Shown: positions 15,724 through 20,757 of the stretch, piece by piece
Numbering within the stretch: the first letter of the stretch is position 1
How the letters are laid out: each line of letters opens with the position of its first letter
Assembly (NCBI RefSeq): GCF_035762905.1
Contig: NZ_DASUCC010000164.1
Location: forward strand, 1-20,757
Direction of reading: 5' to 3'
Length of the DNA: 20,757 bases
Source of the DNA: DASYTH01 sp035762905
GTDB taxonomy: Bacteria; Actinomycetota; Actinomycetes; Mycobacteriales; Pseudonocardiaceae
The notes under the pieces: generated by a model
What the model was told of the DNA's origin: nothing
Seen by the model: only the letters and a program-made list of their open reading frames with translations
The model's database searches: none
Program-made: the position numbers and the translations under genes

Positions 15724-17324
15724 TGGGGTCCACCATGGACATCGTGATCCGGGGTGCCACCGTGGTGGACGGCACCGGTGCCCCCGGCTACCGCGCGGAC
15801 GTGGGCGTCGAGGCGGGCCGGATCGCCGCCATCGGGGGCAGGCCGACCGGAACCCGAACCATCGACGCGACCGGCCTGGTCCTCGCGCCCGGGTTCATCG
15901 ACATGCATTCGCATTCCGACCTGCAGGTGCTGGCCGACCCCGAGCACCTTGCCAAGATCTCCCAGGGCGTCACCCTCGAGGTGCTCGGCCAGGACGGCCT
16001 GTCCTACGCCCCGGTCGACGACGCCACGCTGGCCGGGCTGCGCACCCAGCTCGCCGGCTGGAACGGCGACCCGCCCGGCTTCGACTGGACCTGGCGCGGC
16101 GTCGGCGAGTACCTGGACCGGTTGGACCGCGGGATCGCCGTCAACGCCGCCTACCTGCTGCCCCAGGGCACGATCCGGCTGCTGGTCATCGGTTGGGACG
16201 ACCGGGCGCCCACCGGTTCGGAGCTGGACCGGATGCGCGAGGTGGTCGCCACCGGGATGGCCGAGGGAGCCGCGGGGCTGTCCTCCGGGCTCACGTACAC
16301 GCCCGGCATGTACGCCGGCACCGACGAACTGGTGGCGCTGTGCGAGGTGGTCGGCCGGCTCGGCGGCTACTACAGCCCGCACCACCGCAGCTACGGCGCC
16401 GGCGCGCTGGCCGCCTACGCCGAGATGGTCGAGGTGTCGCTGCGATCCGGCTGCCCACTGCACCTGGCCCACGCAACGCTGAACTTCCCGGTCAACGCCG
16501 GCCGCGCCGGTGAGCTGCTCTCCTTGCTGGACAAGGCGATCGACCAGGGCTGCGACCTGTCCCTGGACACCTACCCGTACCTGCCGGGCGCCACCTACCT
16601 GTCCGCGCTGCTGCCCAGTTGGGCCGGTGCGGGCGGCCCGGACGCCGTGCTCGCCCGGCTGTCCGATGTGGACATTCGGGAGCGGATCCGGCTCGACCTC
16701 GAGGTGCACGGCTCGGACGGCTGCATGGGCGTTCCGGTGGACTGGGCCTGGATCGAGATCAACGGGGTCCGGCTGCCGGAGCACGCGCACCTGGTCGGGC
16801 ACAGCGTGGCGGAGTCCGCGCGGCGGGCCGGGAAACCGCCGAGCGAGCTGGTCTTCGACACGCTGATCGCCGAGCGGCTGGGCACCTCGTGTCTGATGCA
16901 CGTCGGGCACGAGGACAACGTGCGGGCGATCATGCGGCACCCTGCGCACACCGGCGGCAGCGACGGGCTGCTGGCCGGCGAGCGGCCGCATCCCCGGGCC
17001 TGGGGCACGTTCCCGCGCTACCTGGCCCGGTACGTGCGCGAGTTGGGCGTGCTCGGGCTGGAGGAGTGCGTCGCGCACCTGACCGGCCGGCCGGCGCGCC
17101 GGTTGCGGCTGTCCGATCGCGGGCTGCTGCGCGAGGGATACGCCGCCGACCTGGTGCTGTTCGACCCGGAGACGGTCGCCGACCGGGCCACCTTCGACGA
17201 CCCGCGCCGGCCCGCCGCCGGGATCCCGTACGTCCTGGTGAACGGGACCCCGGTGATCGACGACGGCCGGCCGACCGGCGCGCTGCCCGGCCATTCGATC
17301 CGGCCGGTGCGGAGCGCGCCGTGA
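15723..17324 (+). CDS. N-acyl-D-amino-acid deacylase-like amidohydrolase
   Basis: This 533-residue amidohydrolase of the D-aminoacylase type (Amidohydro_3) would release D-amino acids from N-acylated forms. Landmarks are the N-terminal beta-sandwich strand IVIRGATVVDGTG, metal His62 and His64 in DMHSHSD, His250 in HLAHATLN, Asp414 in GGSDGLLAGE, and the family signature HPRAWGTFPRYL. The position that carries a metal-bridging Cys in classical D-aminoacylases (GNCG) is GQDG here, with Asp91, so metal chemistry may differ. The ATG at 15723 overlaps the deaminase stop by 1 nt; a second ATG at 15735 is possible. Its own stop overlaps the next gene as GTGA. Context supports sequential deacylation and deamination of D-amino acids. 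A dihydroorotase- or hydantoinase-like substrate is less likely. Confidence 0.87.
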   Translation: MGSTMDIVIRGATVVDGTGAPGYRADVGVEAGRIAAIGGRPTGTRTIDATGLVLAPGFIDMHSHSDLQVLADPEHLAKISQGVTLEVLGQDGLSYAPVDDATLAGLRTQLAGWNGDPPGFDWTWRGVGEYLDRLDRGIAVNAAYLLPQGTIRLLVIGWDDRAPTGSELDRMREVVATGMAEGAAGLSSGLTYTPGMYAGTDELVALCEVVGRLGGYYSPHHRSYGAGALAAYAEMVEVSLRSGCPLHLAHATLNFPVNAGRAGELLSLLDKAIDQGCDLSLDTYPYLPGATYLSALLPSWAGAGGPDAVLARLSDVDIRERIRLDLEVHGSDGCMGVPVDWAWIEINGVRLPEHAHLVGHSVAESARRAGKPPSELVFDTLIAERLGTSCLMHVGHEDNVRAIMRHPAHTGGSDGLLAGERPHPRAWGTFPRYLARYVRELGVLGLEECVAHLTGRPARRLRLSDRGLLREGYAADLVLFDPETVADRATFDDPRRPAAGIPYVLVNGTPVIDDGRPTGALPGHSIRPVRSAP

Positions 17325-17953
17325 CCCTGGACCTGCTCGCCGCGCTGCGCGCCCACCGGACGCTCGCCGTCGTGCGCGCCAGGTCGATCCCGGACCCGGC
17401 CGGGGTGGCCGCGACGCTGGTCGAGGCCGGGCTGCCGATCGTGGAGTTCGCGCTGAGCACGCCCACCACCGTGGACCTGATCGAGCTGGCGTCCACCGTG
17501 GACGGTCTGCTGATCGGCGCCGGCACGGTGCTGACCCGGCGTCAGGCCAGGGACGCGGTCAGCGCCGGCGCCCGGTTCCTGGCCACCCCGGCGGTCCGGC
17601 CCGAGGTGGCCGCCGAGGCCGCCCGCCAGGAGGTGCCGCTGCTGATCGGCGCGCTCACCCCGACCGAGGTGGCCGCGGCCGTGGACGCCGGCAGCGTCGC
17701 GGTCATGGTGTTTCCCGCGGCCCGGCTCGGTCCGGAATACCTTCGCGACCTGCACGGCCCGTACCCGGGCACCCCGCTGGTGGCGGGCGGCGGGGTACAC
17801 GCCGGCAACGCCGCCGAGTACCTGGCCGCCGGCGCCGTGGCGGTGGCGGCCGGCCGAGCGGTGATCTCCGCCGAGGCCGCCGAGGCGTCCCGGTTCGCCG
17901 AGATCCGGCTCCGTACGGCCGAGTTCGTCACGGCGGTCGACCGGAGCCGGTGA
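17321..17953 (+). CDS. KDPG/KHG aldolase-fold protein without lysine
   Basis: This 210-residue protein matches the KDPG/KHG aldolase family over its full length, with GLPIVEFALSTP, LIGAGTVLT, IGALTPTEVAAAVDAG, VFPAARLGPEYL and a GGGVHAGNAAEYLAAGA phosphate-loop region. The normal enzyme uses a Schiff-base lysine in K-x-F-P and an Arg in the T-x-R-T segment. Here these are Met129 (VMVFPA) and Ser46 (ALST), while the acid Glu42 is kept. No lysine occurs anywhere in the protein, so class I aldolase chemistry is impossible as known. The GTG at 17321 overlaps the upstream stop by 4 nt, so it is coupled to the D-amino-acid genes. It may be a repurposed enzyme or a binding protein. Family membership is sure; an active aldolase annotation would be misleading. 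Confidence 0.87.
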   Translation: MTLDLLAALRAHRTLAVVRARSIPDPAGVAATLVEAGLPIVEFALSTPTTVDLIELASTVDGLLIGAGTVLTRRQARDAVSAGARFLATPAVRPEVAAEAARQEVPLLIGALTPTEVAAAVDAGSVAVMVFPAARLGPEYLRDLHGPYPGTPLVAGGGVHAGNAAEYLAAGAVAVAAGRAVISAEAAEASRFAEIRLRTAEFVTAVDRSR

Positions 17954-17998
17954 ACCGGCCGGTGGGTAACCTGGTGCGCGGCGCCGAAGGGGGAACCA

Positions 17999-18991
17999 TT
18001 GTCCACCATGTACGTCGGCAGCTTCCCGGCTGACCGGGGTCTGGCAGTGGGCCGGGTGGATCCCGACACGGCCGAGCTGCGCATGACCGGGACCGTCGCG
18101 GACGTCCCGGACGTGTCGTTCCTGGCGTTCGCCCAGAACCGGCAGGTGCTGTACGCGACCAGCGAGCAGGAGCCGGACGGGTCAGTGACCGCACTGAACA
18201 TCGCCGACCCGGAGCGACCGGAGGTGCTGGGCCGGCAACCGACCAAGGGCGCCGCCCCGACCCACCTGAGCGTGCACACCAGCGGCCGGTTCCTGCTCAC
18301 CGCCAACTACGGCAGCGGCACGGTCGTGGTGCACCCGCTCGAGCCGTCCGGCGAGATCGGCGCCGCCTCCGACCTCGCCACGCTCGGCGGGCACGCGCAC
18401 CAGGTGCTCACCGACCCGAGTGGACGGTGGGTGCTCGCCGCCGACCTGGGCACCGACACCGTGCACGTGCTCCGGCTCGACCTGTCCGACGGCAGCCTCG
18501 CGCCGCGCTCCCGGCTGGGCCTGCCCGACGGGTCCGGGCCCCGGCACGTGGCCTTCCACCCGTTCGGCCGGCACGTGTACATCCTCGGCGAGCGGCGGCC
18601 GGAGATCACCGTGGCGGCCTGGGATCCGGCCGGCGGCCGGCTCGACCCGGGCCAGGTGGTCCCGATCGCCGCGCCCGGCGAGACGTTCCCCGCCGAGATC
18701 CTCGCCTGCCGGGACGGCCGGTTCCTCTACGTGTCCAACCGGGGCGCGAACACGATCCTGGTGTTCGCCGTGCACGACGCGGGCGCCCGCCTGGTTCCGG
18801 CCGGCACCGCGCCGACCGGCGGCGACTGGCCGCGGCACTGCACGCTCAGCCCCGACGAGCAGTGGATCTACGTCGCCAACCAGCACTCCGGCACGGTCAC
18901 CCGGTTGCCCCGCGACCCCTCCACCGGCGGACTCGGCGCGGCCGGCGACCCGGTCCCGGTAACCAACCCCGCGGTCATCCTGTTTCACTAA
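17999..18991 (+). CDS. Lactonase-family beta-propeller protein
   Basis: This 330-residue protein resembles the 6-phosphogluconolactonase (Pgl/YbhE-type) seven-bladed propeller family. Repeated blade motifs are visible: APTHLSVHTSGRFLLTANYGSGTVVVHPL, HQVLTDPSGRWVLAADLGTDTVHVL, PRHVAFHPFGRHVYILGE, FLYVSNRGANTILVF, and WPRHCTLSPDEQWIYVANQHSGTV. It may open a sugar lactone, though many family members have unknown substrates. No signal peptide is present. The TTG at 17999 is chosen because an AAGGGGG tract lies 5 nt upstream; the ATG at 18008 would be 14 nt away. It is 45 nt after the aldolase-like gene and could be cotranscribed. A sugar-acid link with the aldolase fold is tempting but unproven. 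Confidence 0.87.
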   Translation: MSTMYVGSFPADRGLAVGRVDPDTAELRMTGTVADVPDVSFLAFAQNRQVLYATSEQEPDGSVTALNIADPERPEVLGRQPTKGAAPTHLSVHTSGRFLLTANYGSGTVVVHPLEPSGEIGAASDLATLGGHAHQVLTDPSGRWVLAADLGTDTVHVLRLDLSDGSLAPRSRLGLPDGSGPRHVAFHPFGRHVYILGERRPEITVAAWDPAGGRLDPGQVVPIAAPGETFPAEILACRDGRFLYVSNRGANTILVFAVHDAGARLVPAGTAPTGGDWPRHCTLSPDEQWIYVANQHSGTVTRLPRDPSTGGLGAAGDPVPVTNPAVILFH

Positions 18992-18995
18992 CCCC

Positions 18996-19469
18996 GTGAA
19001 GCTCGTGCGCAGACTCGCCCAGACGCTCGGCCGCCAGCCGTGGCTGTCCGCCGTCGGCCCGCACCTGGTCGCCATGGACATCGCCCTGCAACGCTTGACC
19101 GGTGGCCGCGTCGCGTTCAGCCGGTTCGCCGGCATGGCGGCCGTCCTGCTGACCACCACCGGCCGCCGCACCGGCCAGGCCCGCACCACCCCCCTGATGG
19201 CCATCCCCGACGACGGCTCCCTGATCCTGGTCGCCTCCAACTGGGGCAAGCCGAACCATCCCGCCTGGTCCGCCAACCTGATCGCCAACCCGGCCGCCAC
19301 CGCCCTGGTCCGCGGCCACGCCTTCCCCGTCACCGCCACCCTGCTGACCGGCCCCGACCGCGCCGTCGCCTGGTCCACGGTCACCACCGCCTGGCCCGCC
19401 TACCACGACTACGCCACCCGCTCCGGCCGCGAGATCCGCCTGTTCCGGCTCACCCATACCCTCCACTGA
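18996..19469 (+). CDS. Deazaflavin (F420)-dependent nitroreductase-family protein
   Basis: This 157-residue protein fits the Ddn/FqrA-type split-barrel family of actinobacterial F420H2-dependent quinone or nitro reductases. Typical elements are LLTTTGRRTGQARTTPL, LILVASNWGKPNHPAWSANL with ANPAATALVRG after it, and the C-terminal AYHDYATRSGREIRLFRL. The GTG at 18996 follows the lactonase stop by 4 nt and lacks a clear ribosome site, suggesting translational reinitiation. An internal ATG at 19074 would cut off an N-terminal helix that the family usually keeps. Cofactor use is inferred from the family. The physiological substrate is unknown. Codons are unusually C-rich compared with genes to the left. 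Confidence 0.87.
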   Translation: MKLVRRLAQTLGRQPWLSAVGPHLVAMDIALQRLTGGRVAFSRFAGMAAVLLTTTGRRTGQARTTPLMAIPDDGSLILVASNWGKPNHPAWSANLIANPAATALVRGHAFPVTATLLTGPDRAVAWSTVTTAWPAYHDYATRSGREIRLFRLTHTLH

Positions 19470-19470
19470 C

Positions 19471-19884
19471 ATGTCGTTCACCCCGGAAGAGCTCGCCTAC
19501 CTCCGCTCCCAACCCCTTGCCCGCCTCGCCACCCTCTCTCCCGACGCCCAACCCGACGTCGTCCCCGTCGCGTTCGAGTTCGACGGCACCCACTTCTGGG
19601 TCGGCGGCCCGGGCCAGTCCTTCCTGCACACCCGCAAATCCCGGAACCTCTTGTCCGGCAACACGAAGGTCGCCCTCGTCATCGACGACCTCGTCTCCCT
19701 CGACCCGTTCACCGCCCGCGGCATCCGCATCTACGGCACCGCCGAACCCCCCGTCGAACGCACCGGCATGGTCGGCCCCGGCTACTACATCCGCATCACC
19801 CCCACCCATTCCTGGTCCTGGAACATGAATTCCGAACCCGCCGGCGAAACCTGGTACCCCACCCGCCGCACCACCCACGACTGA
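19471..19884 (+). CDS. PPOX-class F420-dependent oxidoreductase
   Basis: This 137-residue split-beta-barrel protein is of the pyridoxamine-phosphate-oxidase-like class that uses F420 in actinomycetes. It begins with the typical ELAYLRSQPLARLATLSPDA, followed by PDVVPVAFEFDGTHFWVGG and NLLSGNTKVALVIDDL, with a GIRIYGTAEP strand. The C-terminus ends with ITPTHSWSWNM, a common pattern in this group. It starts 1 nt after the preceding stop, so the two F420-type genes form a tight pair and may be coexpressed. No ribosome site is visible upstream of the ATG. Substrate is unknown; FMN use is an alternative. It shares the C-rich codon texture of its partner. Confidence 0.88.
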   Translation: MSFTPEELAYLRSQPLARLATLSPDAQPDVVPVAFEFDGTHFWVGGPGQSFLHTRKSRNLLSGNTKVALVIDDLVSLDPFTARGIRIYGTAEPPVERTGMVGPGYYIRITPTHSWSWNMNSEPAGETWYPTRRTTHD

Positions 19885-19913
19885 CCCGGCGGCGCCGAGC
19901 CATCGCACCGATC

Positions 19914-19927
19914 AGGTCCCGGGACCT
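19914..19927. other. Perfect 14-bp palindrome between convergent genes
   Basis: AGGTCCCGGGACCT is its own reverse complement. It lies 30 nt after the stop of the PPOX-class gene. It could be part of the transcription end region or a protein site. It has no loop, so it is a weak hairpin. Confidence 0.35.
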
Positions 19928-19996
19928 CCGCTCCGTGGACAGCGGATGGTCGGAGCTGCTCCGCCATGCCTCATGTTCAGTCCCGCACCGAACTGA

Positions 19997-20029
19997 CGGC
20001 CTGCGGCCGGCTGCGCCGGCCGCAGGCCG
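19997..20029. terminator. Strong hairpin, probable bidirectional terminator
   Basis: Perfect 14-bp arms, CGGCCTGCGGCCGG (19997-20010) and CCGGCCGCAGGCCG (20016-20029), enclose a 5-nt loop. An alternative stem pairs 20007-20019 with 20027-20039. It sits in the 236-bp space between two convergent genes, where termination in both directions is needed. There is no T-run on either side, which is common for actinomycete terminators. I see no gene in 19885-20120. Confidence 0.5.
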
Positions 20030-20120
20030 GCGCAGCCGGTTCCAGGCACAAGGTCGATCCTCTGCCGCGTGCGCGCCGGCGGAGCAGGGGGTGCACCGGT
20101 GACTCGGAGGTCTCGGCTGG

Positions 20121-20681
20121 TCAGCGAGCCTCGCCGGGTGCCGAGTGGACCTCGCGGGGGGTGCGGTCGAGTTTGCGGAACTCGAGCCAGCGGCGGCTCA
20201 CGTCGTTCCAGATCTCCTGCTGTTGGTCGAAGAACTCCCGGAGCCGATCGAGACTCACCTGGTCGGCGGGTGTGGTCACCAGGTAGAAGTCCATGTGATC
20301 GCGCACCCGGTGGAGCCGGTACTGGGTCTCCTCCATCAGCACCCACAGGGCCCGCCAGCTGTTGAAGGTCTCCAGGCCGGCCAGCACGGTCACGGTCGCG
20401 ACCATCGGCAGCGCGATGGCGGCCTGTTCCGGGATCGTCGGGATCCCGAGCACGACGGTCGACAGCGCGGTCAGGATGAGCCCGGCGACCTGCGTCCCCT
20501 TCGCCTTGCGGCGGTTGCGCCGCTTGCGGTCGTCCGTCCAGGCCATGTCGGCCGACACCAGATCCCGGAACGCCACGACCGCTTCCTGTGGCGTCAGCGA
20601 CTTCTCCCGCCCGGCGATGGCGAGAAACCCGTGCTCGGATTGCAGGACACTCGGCGGAACCTGGCCACGCGACCACCACAT
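20121..20681 (-). CDS. SLATT-like two-TM membrane protein
   Basis: This 186-residue protein has two adjacent hydrophobic helices (about 64-82 and 86-104) joined by a very short turn. Before them is a basic stretch (DDRKRRNRRKAKG). After them comes a long amphipathic helical region with FNSWRALWVLMEETQYRLHR near 106-125. This layout fits SLATT (SMODS- and SLOG-associating two-TM effector) domains, thought to act as membrane effectors in nucleotide-signalling immunity. That is recognition by pattern, not a proven match. The ATG at 20681 has GGAGAGG 8 nt upstream; an ATG at 20720 would add 13 residues but has no ribosome site. No nucleotide cyclase or SLOG gene is visible, and the upstream neighbour lies beyond the window. 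Confidence 0.7.
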   Translation of the reverse strand: MWWSRGQVPPSVLQSEHGFLAIAGREKSLTPQEAVVAFRDLVSADMAWTDDRKRRNRRKAKGTQVAGLILTALSTVVLGIPTIPEQAAIALPMVATVTVLAGLETFNSWRALWVLMEETQYRLHRVRDHMDFYLVTTPADQVSLDRLREFFDQQQEIWNDVSRRWLEFRKLDRTPREVHSAPGEAR

Positions 20682-20757
20682 CCCGCCAGCCTCTCCGACC
20701 GGCTCGCGTTCGACAAGCATCAGACCAAGCGCCGCGGGCGCCGGCCGCGTAGCGGCC

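Overview
The window is very GC-rich, about 70% or more by eye, with densely packed genes, many GTG starts, overlapping stop/start codons and two enzymes of deazaflavin (F420)-dependent families. This points to a filamentous actinomycete. A Micromonosporaceae/Actinoplanes-like genome is my inference from the gene style, not something the sequence proves. No rRNA, tRNA, CRISPR array, insertion sequence, integrase or phage gene was recognised. It reads as chromosomal metabolic DNA with a few orphan or unusual genes.

Layout. (1) 73-930 (-) is an aldo/keto reductase, divergent from a small Cys-containing hypothetical gene at 1161-1412 (+). The 3' end of that small gene overlaps the tail of an EctB-like diaminobutyrate aminotransferase, 1343-2674 (-). 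(2) 2727-4829 (-) is a PAS-GGDEF-EAL protein. Its EAL half is clearly degenerate, its GGDEF motif is variant, and a BldD-box-like palindrome lies upstream. (3) 5066-11703 (-) is a seven-gene purine-to-allantoin operon. In transcription order it encodes OHCU decarboxylase, HIU hydrolase, urate oxidase, the XDH FAD subunit, the XDH 2Fe-2S subunit, a probable 8-oxoguanine deaminase and the XDH molybdopterin subunit. The genes are nearly all coupled by 1- or 4-nt overlaps. The first has a leaderless-type promoter overlapped by a palindrome, and a hairpin follows the last. (4) 11954-13951 (+) is an unrecognised 665-residue protein with four C-terminal membrane segments.

(5) 13954-14337 (-) is a RidA-family deaminase, divergent from three coupled genes at 14410-17953 (+): a D-serine-deaminase/D-threonine-aldolase-like PLP enzyme, an N-acyl-D-amino-acid deacylase-like amidohydrolase, and a KDPG-aldolase-fold protein with no lysine at all. 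A beta-propeller lactonase-like gene follows at 17999-18991. (6) 18996-19884 (+) holds two small probable F420-dependent oxidoreductase genes with a different, C-rich codon texture. (7) 20121-20681 (-) is a two-TM SLATT-like protein, convergent with the F420 genes across a region that holds a perfect 14-bp palindrome and a 14-bp-stem hairpin.

How the genes work together. XDH would oxidise hypoxanthine and xanthine to urate, and the embedded deaminase would make urate directly from 8-oxoguanine. Uricase, HIU hydrolase and OHCU decarboxylase would then convert urate to S-allantoin. The right-hand cluster looks like D-amino-acid salvage: deacylation of N-acyl-D-amino acids, PLP-dependent deamination, and RidA removing reactive enamine/imine intermediates. 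The aldolase-like protein is the puzzle there, because it lacks the Schiff-base lysine that defines its family. The best candidates for new biology are this lysine-free aldolase homologue, the orphan 4-TM protein, the degenerate c-di-GMP protein with its BldD-like site, and the stand-alone SLATT-like gene.
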